Assembly (NCBI GenBank): GCA_030280995.1
Contig: JASXTE010000005.1
Location: 24,779,001 to 24,843,000 of the forward strand
Direction: 5' to 3'
DNA: 64,000 nucleotides
Source of the DNA: Hemileia vastatrix
Taxonomy: Eukaryota > Basidiomycota > Pucciniomycetes > Pucciniales > Zaghouaniaceae
Shown here: positions 32,692 through 45,718 of the stretch, one piece after another
Layout: the number at the start of each line of letters is the position of its first letter
Numbering within the stretch: the stretch's first letter is position 1
Translations under genes and position numbers: made by a program
Notes under the pieces: generated by a model
The model's input: only the letters and a program-made list of their open reading frames with translations
Told to the model about the DNA's origin: nothing
The model's database searches: none

Positions 32692-35290
32692 TTAAAAACA
32701 CACATGTGTATTGATATGCCTAGTTTGATGTTGATAGAGTGGATTGAGAGCAAGTTTGATGGAAACTTGACTGTCACCTATCAAATTGACTTCAGTCAAT
32801 GAAATTGAGAAGTTGTTAAGGAGTTCTTTCATCCAAAGTAGGTCTTTGCCACATTCAGTCATTGAGTTATATTTGGATTCAGAAACAGATAATGAAGCAG
32901 ATTGTTGGTTTCTAATACTCCAACTGAGTAATTCTAAGTAAAAATCTAAGGTTCCAGATGTAGATTTTGAGTCTTCTGACTTATTGTAATAAAATTTGGA
33001 ATAGCCTTTAAGAACACGCAATTGAGAGTTAGAAGAATTACCCAAAGTAAGGCCATAATCTTTGGTTAGCAGAAGATATTTTAAGATGTGAAAAAAGGAT
33101 GTTACTTGTTGATTGGTAGGCTCATTAAGATATTGAGCAAGAGCACTAGCTGAAAATTCTAGGTCGGTCCCAGTACAAATAACTAGATAGTTAAGTAGTC
33201 CTATAGCTCTTCTGTAACTGAAAAGGCTAGTTAGTTTAGTTGTCAAGAATTTTGTGAAATGAAGATTTGGGATGAGAGGAGTAGTAACAGTTAAAAAGAT
33301 TCATTATTAGATTCTTTTAAGATTTTTTTGACGTATAATTATTGAGAAAGTGTGATTGTTCAATTTGATCTGTTTCTGTTGACCTTCATTCCAAGAACCC
33401 AAATGAGTTCTCCTTGATCATCCATGTTGAATACTTGAGATATTTAATTTTTGAAATTGTTGACTGCTTTACCTCCAATAGTAAGATCATAAACATGTAT
33501 GAAAACATAACAGAGATTTACAAGATTATGATTGAGGAAAAAGAAAGGATTGGCTTTACTGGCCTTAAAACCAATTTCAATGAAGAATTTAGATAATTTA
33601 TTGTACCAGCAATGTGGACTTGTTTTACTCAATATAAGGCTTTTTTGAAGTGACGACAATAATCTTTATTTTTTGGTGAATAGACATTTGGAAATTGTAG
33701 ATAGAGATCCTTGTCCACTTCCCCATGTAGAAATGCTGATTCAATGTCCATTTTATTGATTTCCCAGTCCTTGTAAGTAGCGACACTGAGTAAGAATTGG
33801 AGTTTAATGATTCTACCAGTAGGGGCATAAGTTTCATTATACTCAATACCCTCAATCTGAGAAAAGCCTTGTACGCAGAGTCTTACTTTATATTTGACAA
33901 TATTCCCATCAGAATTGGTCTTTTTCTTGAATTTCCAAGTAGTACCTAAAAGATGATTGTTAGCCAGAAGTGGAAACTCTTCCCATACCTTATGTTTGGA
34001 TATACTCAAATTTGGGTGTTAATGGCTTTAAACCATTCATCGCTTTTGGATGAGCTTAGAGCTTTATAATAATTTTGAGGAGGATAAAATTGAGTGATGG
34101 CTAGTCATGTAATATTGGATATTCTTTTATTTTTCAATATGTTGGAGGTATCAATATCAGAGAAAAACACTTTACGTGGTCTATGGTGGTCTAAGATTTT
34201 TGTCAATGTAATTGTAGTTTTTGAATGCTAGAAGTTCAGGTGTTGAAGTTTCAGATAGTGGTGTATTAGATTCAGGTTCATTAGAAGTATTTTGATCACT
34301 GGATTTTTAAATGAAACTTATTTGGAAGCACTAGAAGGAATAAAGTTGTGACAGATGTCTTCTAAATCAGGAATCTGAAGAGTCTCTGCTGATTTTCCAT
34401 TGGAGATTTTGTGTGAAAGGTTAAAAGTATTGAGAAATTTGATTTCATGAGTTATAATAATTTTATCTTCAGGAATGGAGTATATTTGATAAATAATATA
34501 CCCATCACAACAGCCAAGAAATATTTCTTCTTCTCCACTCTCAAATTTTCCATTTTATTTTGATTTTTGTAAGTAATAAACAACATCTGAGCCAAAAGGG
34601 TGAAGATTAGTAGGTACTTTGGAATTTTTATACCAGAGAGCCCATGGATATTTATTCAATTCAAGTGACAAAGAAGGAAGAATATTAAGCAGATATGTAG
34701 CCATGTTAACAGCTTTGGCCCACCAGGTGGAACCAAGAACAAATTCAATCAATAAGCACTTGGCTTTCTCTACAACATAGTGGTTACCCCTTTCAACTAT
34801 TGGTTTCTGCTGAGGAGAATAGGGAGCAGTGTGTATATGAAGAATACCTTTATTTTTAAGATGATCTTGCATGGAATAATTTGTAAATTCACCACCATTT
34901 TCATAGACAATATTCTTGATTTTTTGGTCAAGTTGATTTTTGACTAATACTTTGTATTACTTATACTGATGGAAATTTTCAGATTTGAGTTAAAAGAGTT
35001 AAACATGTTGATAATGTAAATTTCCATCCACAATTCAAAGAGAGTATAATTTACCACCCCTAGTTTCTGGAGTAATTTTTACACAAAGATCCATGTGAAT
35101 AACATTGAGGAGTGATTCAGGTGTTGGTAAAGTTCCAGAATAAGGTAATATATGTGCTTTAGCTAATGCACATGCTTTATAAGTAAATTTAGAGAAATTC
35201 AAACATGGGAATATTTTCTCCATGGTTTGATTACTGAGTTTCCCATAGTTATGATGTAGAAACATTAACTTTTGTTTGTGATCATTAACT
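32692..35290 (-). pseudogene. Copia-2 pol, downstream part (GAG-pre-integrase to RNase H)
   Basis: Minus-strand pieces follow Ty1/copia order. The GAG-pre-integrase region is at 35265-35035. Integrase with APYSPQQKPIVERG (catalytic Glu) is at 34872-34555. Reverse transcriptase with NKMDIESAFLHGEVD is at 34009-33629, continuing with CWYNKLSKFF and HVYDL at 33659-33444, where one Asp of the usual VDD pair is Tyr. RNase H with NPLYQHQTRHI is at 33246-32692. Frameshifts and stops separate the pieces, so it is dead. The region 34010-34554 is diverged linker. Upstream coding is cut at 35290 by the insertion of E2 and resumes at 45125. Confidence 0.88.
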
Positions 35291-36959
35291 CACCACAAAA
35301 AATCTAGGGATGAACTGCTACCAATCCCCTCCCCTGAACTTTAGAGTGTCCCTTCATTATTCCAGGTTTATGAATTATTTATTAATTTAAGTAAATAAGA
35401 GTTATATTTACATTTATTCTCAGATTGTTCCAAAAAGTAACCTTAATTGATCTCAAGTTATTCATAAGTTGATCAACTATAACCATGATATTATTCTTCA
35501 TTGAGCACGCATTGAGTGCATATTTATCCAACATAAGATTTTAAATATCCAATATGATTATCAATTTAGAGGATGAAAATTATTCCTTAAAATACCTAAG
35601 CATTTCCTTGCATCCAAAAGATAAACCATAAAATTATGAAAGTAAATTTAATTTACTATAATGATATCTTTTACTACACAATTGCAACACTAGATAAATA
35701 TAGCAAATATTTCAATCACAAATATTAATAACTATAGGGATTTAAATAAATAATGCCATTCCTATTTTTAAATTTCAAAAAGAATATAGTCACTTCTCAC
35801 TTCAAATCTATTAAATCTTTGTAAAACTAAATTTTGTGTAATTTTTTTTATTTTACCTGAAATATAAGACCTTCAGGATATTGAAAATAAAATCTTCAGT
35901 TACTCAATTAAAAGAAATGTTTATATTTAAATAAAAATAGAAATAGTTCTTAAAGTGTATGACTTGAAAGTTTGTTATGGAAATTAATATGCAAGTTTTC
36001 CTATTTAAATATTTAATGCTTATATAAATCACTTTCACAACTTTTGGTATGATTACAAGTGAAATAGTGACTGCATATAAAAGTGGAAACCAATATAATG
36101 ACAAAAATATTTACAAACTTTATTTCAATTTAAAATTTATCTGTAAAAAATTTTGAAAGTAATATTTTATTCATCTTTTTAAGGATCTCTTCCTCTTCCT
36201 CTACCCATCTATTTTTTGATAGGGGGTATCAAACTTGAACAAATATTCCTGGAAGATTTCATTTGAAAACCACCTCATAAAAATACCATGAAATATGGCT
36301 GATTTGGTACCCAAAATTTCAAACATGAGGTCAAATACATCCTACTTTAGTGCAAATTTTCAAACCACAGCTCAGCCCGCCAGTATAAAGATCCTGCCAA
36401 TTAACCACACATCACAACTTTCCCCTCCCACTTTTTTGATACAAATTTTTACACACCATGCCCCAGAAAGTTTTGCACTTTTCATTCCTTTCTTTATCAA
36501 AAATTCTTGAACAAGTTTCTATCCTCAAAACTCAGTCATCATGCTAATCACACTACAAAATTTTCAACACAATCCTTTTAAATCCTTTTTTCATGCTCTC
36601 AAAATGATAAAGTTTCATGTACTTTCCACTTATGTTTTTTATTTAATTTTTCCACATTGACTTTGATTTTGAATTTTCACTGAAAGCATATTTTTTCCTT
36701 TAATTATTTATTTTGGTTCATCATATCAACATGAAGTTGCATATTTTCAAAAATTGCATAATTTTTCATTATTTCTGTTTTCCAATTATCCCTGATATCC
36801 TTTCATTCATCTTCTCTTACTTCCTTAACTATTTTTCTATTTCTTTTATCCATCACTTCCTGAACTTCTATCTGGTCTTTTTACATCTTTGATGGCATCT
36901 CATCAAGTAAGTCATTCTCCAACCATCTTTTTTTCAATTTTTGTTTCTTTTTCTACTGT
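35291..36959. other. E2 left subterminal and non-coding region
   Basis: The first ~250 bp match the right end of E1 (GTTTATGAAT, TTATTCTCAGATTG). A pyrimidine-rich block at about 36460-36959 resembles the non-coding part of the Harbinger-like element (12901-13350). No credible gene. Confidence 0.5.
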
Positions 36960-39900
36960 TACTTAACAGAAATGCACTTGTGGAAACCCCTCATAGGGAT
37001 CCTTTTTTGTATCTTCTGGTATAAGCTCTTTAAATGGACTTACAATTAGATAGACTTTTTCATTATTGTCCTTTGACCTAAAGATCTGATCAATATGCAC
37101 AAACTAACTATCTTCTCTAAAGTAGAATTCAATTGTGGAATTCCCAGGAATCATATCATGATTTTTATAACTCTTTCCATAGACCAATATGATTGCTAAA
37201 TTTTCAACTACCCAGTCTCATACCTTCTCTGATGGCAAAAAAGCCTGTTTAGATGTCTCTTTACTCAAGAGTGACCTTACCCATTTTGTAAATAATGCCT
37301 CAGTTAAATTTATATTTCTTTTTTTTATATCATGTTCAATTTTTTTAATATTAGATCCATACTGAGAATCATCTTCAGCTACACTTAGTTCCAATACCCT
37401 AGACTTCCAATTCGAGTGCTTGAGCATGGTCTGTGGTATTTCTTCTATGTTCAATAAAAATAAATTAGCTAATTTGTATTTTAATCATTTAATTACCAAA
37501 CTAAATACCTGGATGATTATTGCTTGGAATTTCCAATAATATACCATTAACTTTTTCAGCAGCCTAAGTAGCCATACATACAGGTGGACCAAAATGTTTA
37601 ATCATTTCTGAAAAAAAAAATGTTGAGTGAAATACAGATTTGGGTTAAAGCTGATATTTTTCCAACCTTCTTCCAAGAAGTTAAGACACTCTAATTGAAG
37701 TTATTTTAATTCATCAACTTCATTGGTGGATAAATTTTTAAAAGTCAAAAAGTTGCTAATTGAACATAAAGTGGTGAGTAATTTGAGAAGATAATATTCT
37801 CTAGGTTTGTGGTCTGACATCACTGATGTCTCAGCTTAATTTAATTTTTCTACCCAAAGGGGGATAAGTTAAAAAGGAAATTAAACAGTATAAAGTATAT
37901 TCCACTCTGCAGCTTTGGAGGAACCTGACTTTTTAGATCCTACTTGTTTTGGAAGTTGTTAAATCCAGGAGGGTTTTTTTGTTTGCTCAATCACATTCCA
38001 CACTGCCCCTAGCTCAGTGGCTGACAATTGTGGATTTATAGTTCTCTCTTTTTCTTTTCCCTTCTTTTTATCTTCCTTACTTCTTATAGTCTCATATGAT
38101 GAATTAGATCTTTCAATTTCAGATATGCTAATACTGGTTTTCCTTAAGTTATAGGTCAAATTTCCACTTCTACTTCCAGAAGCATGCTCTGAGACAAACT
38201 CTAAGGTTTGAAAGTGATGTTCAGAACTTGATGACTTTTTCCTGATGTTTGATCCTTCTTATTCAGCTCCTCCACTATCCATTTTAAGATATTTTTGTGA
38301 CAGTCTTGTTGTACTTCTATATTTTAGTCATTTATGCCATCCCACTGGCTCAATATTATCAACATCACTGCTGATAAATCTGCTTCTAAGTTTTTTATAT
38401 TGCTTATTTAGAAATATATCAGAACGTGAATCATCATTGTCTCTTCTTACATGCCAATTTTTTTCTTTTGTCAGCTTTTTTCTAGTTCTATTGCAGCATT
38501 TTGTATTAGATAAAGATTTAGACTGTGACCTTTAAAATTTCCAAGCATATGTGAATGAATCAAGTCAGTTGAGAAATATTCCATAGGTTGCCAATATAAA
38601 ATGTTATTTAGCTTGCTACATCCAACCTCATGACTCCTAACAAGATACCCACTCCCAATGTGACCAACACTTTTTCCACTTCTCTACCCAGTGCATATGA
38701 TCCTCATGAGTATGTAAGGAAAAAATTTCAACTTTATTCTCACCATTTTGTCTTTTGAAATATGAAAGACAGAGCAGAACTTAGTGGCTTGGTGACTTGA
38801 AAAACCAGAAATTTTTTATATTGCAGGAATGTCTCCTATTAAAGAGAATAATGCAGCCCTTATTTTTTGGCCTCGTGGATAGTGAGGTGTTTTTTCAATA
38901 AATATTCCATCCCATAGAGTCTTTAGTTCATCTAAAAGAGGCTTCAGAATATGATTTATTTTTTCACTCATTAGCTCAGTTAGACCAGGAATAATAGCAT
39001 AAAAAATATTTTTTTGGTTTGGTATTGATCTTCTGGAGGCAAGTGCATACACACCAACAAGATATTACCCATAGATTTCTGATGACTTCCAATACAATTT
39101 CCACCCAGCCTAAACCAGTCAAAATATAAACTAAAAATTTAATTAAATCTATTTTTTTTATACCCATCAACACTTCTATTTTGATTCATAGAAATATCTG
39201 GAAAATTTTTCCATAAAAACCATCATATACATCTTTCATCACATTCCTTTTCATGTTTTCTAGAAAATCATTTTTCTTCTAAATCAGCATCTCAAATTTG
39301 ATTAGTTGAAGCTTTCCTGAAACCCATTCAACCAAACTGTTGTGATGAAATGTTTTACAAGGATTGTAGATTGCTTCTTCTTCTTTGTACTTAGCCAAAT
39401 ACAAACTTTCATCACAATTGACAGTTTTTTCTCTCTGTTCTAAATCTTTCAAATAGTAGTTTGAGGATGAATAAAAAGTTTGAGTGCAAGATAAGATTGA
39501 TCATTGGTGTTTTGTGTTATACTCAAAGAGCAAAGCACTTATCACATAATTTCTTGGTGAAAAAAAATGTATTGAGTTGCAATTGATTAAAAACTGTCTC
39601 TATAGAAAGGGGAATCAGGCTTATAATTCTACTAGTATCTAGTTTCCCTACATCACTAAGAAGTTTTAGTTTGTTAATTTTGTCACTCAAATATTGAACA
39701 CATCCTTCTTTTATTAAATGATGGATAAGAGAATTTTTCGCTGCTTGCCAAATTATCTTTTGGCTATACAGCTCTTCAAAATTCAATTGATTTGACTGCG
39801 GTAGAAAGACAATTGTATCTGAAACAGGCTTCCCCTAAGAAAAGAAAAAATATAAAGATTAATTGAAACATAATTAATCTTTATTTACCAAATGTTTATG

Positions 39901-40113
39901 TCTTACAAGATCTTGGATGTTGGATCCTAATTTATGTGAAGCGCTGGATGTACTAACCATCTGTGATTTGCATTTTCCTTCCTCTTCATGTTTGGAGTAT
40001 GAATGAGATGTTTTAAAAGCTACACCAACTTCAAAGATTCCCAATGAGGTCTGATGCTTTCTAGATGAACATCCAAGCTCTTCAAATTTACCAATGCAAA
40101 AAAATGGTGGCAT
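36960..40113 (-). pseudogene. TNP2-type (CACTA/Plavaka-like) transposase, decayed
   Basis: The minus strand reads from an ATG-region frame at 40113 (MPPFFCIGKFEELGCSSRKH, a Cys-containing N terminus) through 39786-39523 to the transposase core. In the core I see a DWF..GGNCIGSHQKSMGN-like block (about 39150-39080), then MHLPPE and YAIIPGLTE, then ILKPLLDELKTLWDG and GQKIRAALFSLIGDIPA (39052-38816). These are the hallmark blocks of TNP2 transposases. Further on are GFSSHQATKFCS, WSxLNNILYWQP..D..H (about 38600), GAVWNVIEQTKKPSWI (near 37970), HFGPPV and FKELIPEDTKKDPYEGFP (about 37000). Several frameshifts and stops break the frame, so it is inactive. It would mobilise E2 and, by shared ends, E1. 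Confidence 0.9.
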
Positions 40114-41094
40114 TTTATGACTTCTGGATAAAAGAAATATGTTACTGGATGGTTGTTATTGAACAAACTATTAATTTATTGTGAAACCCTTGCTAAAATA
40201 AGCTAATTTTTGCGTCTCAAGAAGTTTATCGACAAGTTGGTTACCATGGATTTTCTTAATTCTTTGTTTCATGCATATCAACCATGCATTAAGTAGGTAT
40301 TCATACTCTGCATCAGCAAAATGTTTCAGACTTGCTACATTTTACAATTTTGCATACATGTTTGTCAAGCAGTTTTTTTTTAAAAAGCATAATACTATAA
40401 GAGAATACAAATTTATTGCATTTTTAAATATTGGAGAAACTATGATATAACTTAAATTAAAATAATACCATTTAATTTATAATAATAAATTTATTTATGT
40501 GTTGCAATTTTTTTTTCTAAAATCACCTGCATTAATAAAATTGTTCCAATTAACAGAAAGGTTTTCACTAATAATCACTATAAGATATAAAAAAATTTAT
40601 AATATTTATTTTTCACAATATAAAATTACAGTCTGAAAAATAAATATTTTTTCAACAAAATATATAATTTTAAATTTTTAAATCTAAGAGGTCATCAAAG
40701 TAAAGCTTCCAGAATCCACAAAAGAGAGTTTTTACATTAAGTTTCTTATTCCAAAATCTGAAAAATTAGTATGGTTTCCAAGTAATCTTTGTTGATAAAC
40801 ATTAAACCTACTAATAATTTGTTAATATAAATTTTTAAAATAAGTTTTTCAATAAAATCAACAAGTTCAAATTATTTCATTATTTGCATTAAAATATTAT
40901 CAAAATAACTTGAAAATCAAAATAATTCTGCATTATATTTTCACCCATTTATCATGCAATAATTTTCTATTACAGCTGAGTTATTTTCTTTTGAAATAAT
41001 TGGGAAGATACATAGATATCCACATTTTATAGAGAAAGATATTTATGAGAAAGCTCATCATTCTTTCCACTCAACTCTTCATTATTAATTCCTT
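40114..41094. other. AT-rich spacer between E2 genes
   Basis: No coding signal. It would contain the promoter of the transposase and the 3' end of the upstream gene. Confidence 0.5.
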
Positions 41095-41289
41095 TCAAAA
41101 TAAAAAGTTTATTATAGTAGTGTTTTTGTTGCCATATCCTTTCAAAATTTTATATTTCCCTTCATTTTTCTTTTCATGATGTATATGGTGAGCTCTAGTT
41201 GCTCTTATTTTCTTCCATGAAAAATACCTACTACTACCTGTGTGCTTAATAAAAGATTCAATGAGATACTCTCTCAATCCGGTTCTCAT
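41095..41289 (-). CDS. Unrecognised 64-codon open frame in E2
   Basis: It starts at a real ATG (41289) and encodes a basic, Lys/Arg/His-rich peptide (SFIKHTGSSRYFSWKKIRAT). It lies downstream of the SNF2-like remnant on the same strand and could be an exon of that gene or an independent small E2 gene. The family is not recognised. Confidence 0.3.
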   Translation of the reverse strand: MRTGLREYLIESFIKHTGSSRYFSWKKIRATRAHHIHHEKKNEGKYKILKGYGNKNTTIINFLF

Positions 41290-41979
41290 TTTTGAAGGTC
41301 TATTTACAATTTCTGTTGTGTTCTTTAAAATATTTCACCTCAGTCTAATGAATGGAGGCTGAACCCAACCAAAGAACGACTACACAGGCTTTCATTTTTC
41401 AATATAAGCTCTCTCAACATTGATATTATGAGAATCTTTTCAAAAATGACAAATATTGCTCAGACACCAAAATTGATGATGAAGGTTCTTTTAATCAGAT
41501 TTTATTACCATGGAGATCTGAAGAATTATCAAGACTTGCACAAAAACTCAACCATAAACACATTCAAATCTGTAAAAATTCCCCTTATTCAGGAGAAGTA
41601 CTTAAGAACTTGGCATTATATGATAGATTGAATTTGGTATCCTCAATTGAGACTCACTTTAATTTTTTTCCAGTCTCCAGAGGCTTCCCAAGTGACTGCT
41701 ATTCTTTATTATATCTTGCTTCTCTTAATCCTCAAAAATTAAGACTTCTTAATTTTCAAGCCCCAATAAAAATTTCCTACATACTTGAAAAAATTTCAAA
41801 TTCTAATATGAGTTATTGATGAATTCCCTAATAAATAATCTAATAGACTTGCATTCCTCATTTCCAATGTTTGGGACACTTAGCCTTAAAAAATTAGAAC
41901 AGATAAAATTTCTTAGCTATGACACAACTGTATTTAATGAAAATTTCACCTACATTGATAGCTCAATCTTTTTTCTTTG
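41290..41979. other. E2 internal sequence, possibly 3' part of the SNF2-like gene
   Basis: Plus-strand frames at 41428 and 41610 are likely shadows. The minus strand shows only short coding-like pieces. Confidence 0.3.
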
Positions 41980-44210
41980 TAACTTATAAGTTCTGAATTC
42001 AATACTTCTGCTTAAAAAATATATGAGTAAATGAAATTCGTTTTGTTGACCCATTCTATACAGACAATCAACTGCTTGCTTTTCAACTGCTGGATTCCAA
42101 TTAGGCTCCTTTTTCAATATATTAAACAAGTTCTCTTTCCAACCTTTTTTATTTCAATATAAGACTCTTTGAATTACCCTTATATATACATTTTGTGCAC
42201 ATCTCAAGTCTATTCCAACTCCTGAAGCCTTGATTGTACCAAGAAAAACTTAAATCTTTCATCATTTTGGAATTTGTCCAGATTTTCATCCCTTTTTTTC
42301 ATGCTCAACTTTCATGCAAGCTCTGTGTATCTAATTCCATGGTCATCTAAAGCCTTTTTTATATTTTTTCAATGGATAGAATATTGAAATGTTGATTAAG
42401 CTAAAAATAACTTATTGAGACAATTAATAGAATTACTTATATTTCCAAAAAGTCTGCATATTCTGAAAATATAACAGATTTGGGACAAATTATCATCCTT
42501 TATCCCTTTAAGAAATTTTCTAAATGACTGATTAGATGTATAATCTTTGCTGAATATTTCAACATGAAAGGAAATGTTGGAGGTTGATCTGGGTTTTTTT
42601 AGACAGGGTGGTTACAAAGTTTCCACAAAATTGACAGCTCTCCGAGAAACTCGGCTGAGTCCCAAGGGAGGTTGGTGTTTTGAGAAGGCCCATAGTACTC
42701 AGAAAAACTTTCTTGAAGCTTGGTATTTTATGAGTGCCAAGGATCTGATAATTCTATACATATTCCTTGCTCAATTTTTTGAGGAAGTGATAAGATTGCT
42801 TCTTTAGTCCTCCGCAGGCATATGACATTCATGAAAGTATGAATTGATTTTATTTAGCTAGATATTCCTCTGTTTAAGCCATTCATAAGAATATTAATCC
42901 ACAACCATTTTTCTTGTCATCTTTCAATTATAAGGAATGATATAAGGCTTTTCAGATCAGTGGTCTAGCTCTTAAGTGGTGTCCCTTCCAAGCATAGTCA
43001 ATACTCAGCCTCCGGGTCTGATATATTCTGATTCTTCTTCAACTTGGGATTCTTGATTAAACTTTTAAATTATATTAAAAATTTCATTAGCTTTTATATT
43101 ATTATGTTTAAAAACTTTAATAATTCAAATGAATGCTTACAGAGCCTCATCTAAAACTATTATGTACCAAATGAGTTCATGAGTTACCAGAAGAATAGGT
43201 TGTGGAGATTTCTTTGAAGAAGTTGGACTTGCTGTTTCATAGGTATTCAAAACAACTAGTTGGTTCTGAAGCTCCTAAAAATCAATTTTCTTTGAATCCT
43301 TCACATAAAGAACCTTGAAAGGTAGTTAATTATCTTCAAAGTGAGCTCTTATTTCATTGACCCAGTTTGATAGTGTTGCAAGGGGAAATGATGAGAGTTT
43401 CTAATTTCCTAACTTTCTCTTCTCCACCACCTAAGAGTTGGAATCATCTGGCTTCACTTTGAGTTTCAGTAACTAGGCCAAGAGTTGAGAGGGTCTTTCC
43501 CAAGCCCATATCATTAGCTGGAATTGAACCGATTCCTGCAGAGGATAACTCTTCTTCAGGAAATTTTTCATGATATTTATTAGAACCTAATCTAATACAG
43601 CTGTTGTCTGCATACCTCCACATGTTTTCCAACTTTTCTGATAAGTTATTTTCATTTTCTATTATAAAATTGATAACTTGAATCTGATGCGTTTTCAGAG
43701 TTGTTTTGATACCACATATAGATAGATTTTCCATTTGATTATCCCTTTTCCAAGAAATTTCAGAAGTTTTGTTAATACAAGAATGAGGTATATTGAAGAA
43801 GATGGTTGGATTGTAGTGTGTAATCAGTGTCAAATCAATTTGTGTGTTTCTTAATATTTCTTTAGCCTGAATAATAAAATCTGTCAAACAAAAAAGGAGG
43901 CCACAAATTCTATAGTGCCTGTTTAAAAGTAGAACCAAGTAAGAGAGAAATTAATAAGGTATTTGGGGATTTAAAGACCTTTCCTTAATTAAATTTTAGA
44001 TCTAGATCTAATTTCTCCTAGTTGTCCAATTTGGCAGCTCTGTTCGTTAGAAAGATCACCAATATTTGTTGCTTCTCCTTCTTTGAATAATCCAAAACAT
44101 GAAATAAAGATCTTTCTTGTTGCATAATAACTGGAGTGGAGACTTCATCAAATACTGATCTTTCCTTTGGAAAAATATGTTTAAAATCTAAATAATATTG
44201 TCCAATGCAT
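41980..44210 (-). pseudogene. SWI2/SNF2 DNA-dependent ATPase (HLTF/Rad16-like), decayed copy inside E2
   Basis: Minus-strand pieces follow SNF2 order. LKTHQIQVINFIIENE (motif Q region) and NDMGLGKTLSTLGLV (Walker A, motif I, Lys-Thr intact) occur in the open frame 43938-43444. TLII..PLATLSNWVNEIRAHF (motif Ia) is at about 43390-43330. LPQKIEQGICIELSDPWH and ILWKLCNHPV lie between about 42770 and 42600. KKRDENLDKFQNDE plus LVQ..LQ (helicase C) is at about 42290-42220. EPNWNPAVEKQAVD and YRMGQQNEFHLL (motifs V-VI) are at about 42130-42050. Weaker pieces upstream (to 44210) may be the N-terminal substrate-recognition part. The DEAH region was not found intact. Stops and shifts make it a pseudogene. 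Confidence 0.85.
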
Positions 44211-45121
44211 CTTAAATTTTAAATTTTAATTTAATGAATTTTAGGGTGATGGCGGTGGTTTAAAGAAAGAGAGGATGAGAGCAAATTTTTGAAAGAGAAT
44301 AAAGTAGAGAATATATATAATATTGGATGACTATTCAAAATTAAATTTTTCATGTATTTTAATAATTAATGTTGACTCAAAATTTAATAATAACTAAATA
44401 CAGATAGATATGTGAAGGAAGTGCATTATTTTAGAGCCTTATTTTTGTGCCAATATTGAAATTATTTTCTTCAATAGCATCAATGGAAAGAAAAATCATT
44501 ACTATTTTTTCCCCTTATAAAATATATATATATATTTCTTTATACATTAAATTTCCTGAACATTGTCTTATATTTTTTTATTCTAAGGAACAATAAGAAA
44601 TTTCTATTAATAAGGGCTCAATATCAACTTTTGTCTGGAAAATTTAAAATTATGTTCTAATATTTTTACAGAGTTATATTTTTATTAATAAAATTCTTAA
44701 AAAGGACTTAAATACTATTCTTTTTTATATATTTGCAGAAATAAAAATGATTATTTAAATAATATTCCAGACCTAGTATACTATGTGTAATTTAAGATAT
44801 TTCTACTAATATAAAACCTGACCTCCCAAAATTGAATTGATCTAGATGTAAAATTTAATATTATGGTATGTTAAGTGCTGTGGCTCAACCATTTCTCAAA
44901 TTTGGTCCAACTAATGCTCAACTTGAATATGAAGCTCTGCTCAAGAAGTGATATATTGAGGCTCAATTTAGGGCCAACTTTTTTTTCAAACTTTTTTCAT
45001 CTAATTTAAAAAAAAGGTTTATTAAGCTTTCACAACATTTCCTCAATTTTTTCCCACCCTCTTCCTGAAGGTTTCAAAGAGAGGGAGCTTCTAGCACTTC
45101 ACCCCCTGATTTCCCCTGGTG
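44211..45121. other. E2 right non-coding and subterminal region
   Basis: Contains an (AT)n tract near 44525. The last 250 bp have repeated GCTCAA/TTGAGC hexamers (44884-44966) and match the left end of E1 inverted. Confidence 0.6.
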
Positions 45122-45718
45122 ACTGGAGTTGATAGATTATAAATAAGATTTATTGATATGGGAAAAATTAAGATCCGTCTATTTGAATTACAATTAATAT
45201 ACAAGGAGTCATTTAGTTTTTTTTTGAATTTTCTAGATTCATTAATAAGACTCCATTCATCTGATAGAATATAAATGGCTGAGATAAGTTTAGAATTACC
45301 TGAGGAAATATAAAGAGAGTCTTCAATAAAAAAATTATGACTTGCAGAGAGAAATGAAACTGCCTTGTCCAAGGGCAATAATTTCATCTTCATTGGCCAT
45401 AGATTATGTGATGGTAGAGGATTTATAAGATTTTTAATATTAAAAATTGTTAAAAATAGTAAACAAAGTGCCACTGTCCAGAATGGCATGGCCGTTAGGT
45501 AATTGAATATAACTGATAAAACTTTATGGGTGGTGTCCTTGTCTTTATTTTCCCTATCTTTTTTTCTTTTTAAGAATTTGTCTCATTTTTCTGGATTTAA
45601 CTGGAACCAAAAGATTCAGAATTAGGAGCTAGAGGATTATGTTCTCCTTTTTAGCAAACATAAATGCTTATAGAATGTGCAATGTATGTGTTTCAATGAC
45701 ATGGAATCAAAAAAAAAG
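45122..45718 (-). pseudogene. Copia-2 gag C terminus and protease, upstream part
   Basis: On the minus strand a KGEHNPLAPNSES block (about 45640-45600) aligns with the CSNGKHNPLSPHTEASC region of the intact copia element at 49670-49720. It is followed by AILDSG-type protease sequence with the active-site region altered (AMPFWTVALCLLF frame), then AVSFLSASHNFFIEDSLYI and ILIFPISI. The frame runs without a break across the E2 insertion point into 35290. At about 45718 the Harbinger-like element begins and the rest of gag is not seen. Confidence 0.75.

Larger units (their letters stand above)
35291..45121 (-). mobile_element. CACTA-superfamily element E2 with TNP2 transposase and SNF2 helicase pseudogenes
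   Basis: The left end is CACCACAAAAAATCTAGGGA and the right end, read inward, is CACCAGGGGAAATCAGGGGG. Both continue with TGAA(C/G)TGCTA and a CCCTC block. ACT is duplicated at 35288-35290 and 45122-45124. Deleting E2 and one ACT rejoins the copia-2 protease and GAG-pre-integrase in frame, which proves the boundaries. Internal genes run on the minus strand. Its ends match those of E1 in opposite orientation, and E1 is almost the same length (9891 against 9831 bp), although the interiors are unrelated. Confidence 0.93.

Noticed and set aside
28340..35291. The segment between the facing termini of E1 and E2 as a transposon of its own.
   Set aside because: Those termini point outward from E1 and E2. 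The segment contains the E0 right arm and copia-2, and the duplications and frame restoration support E1 and E2 instead.
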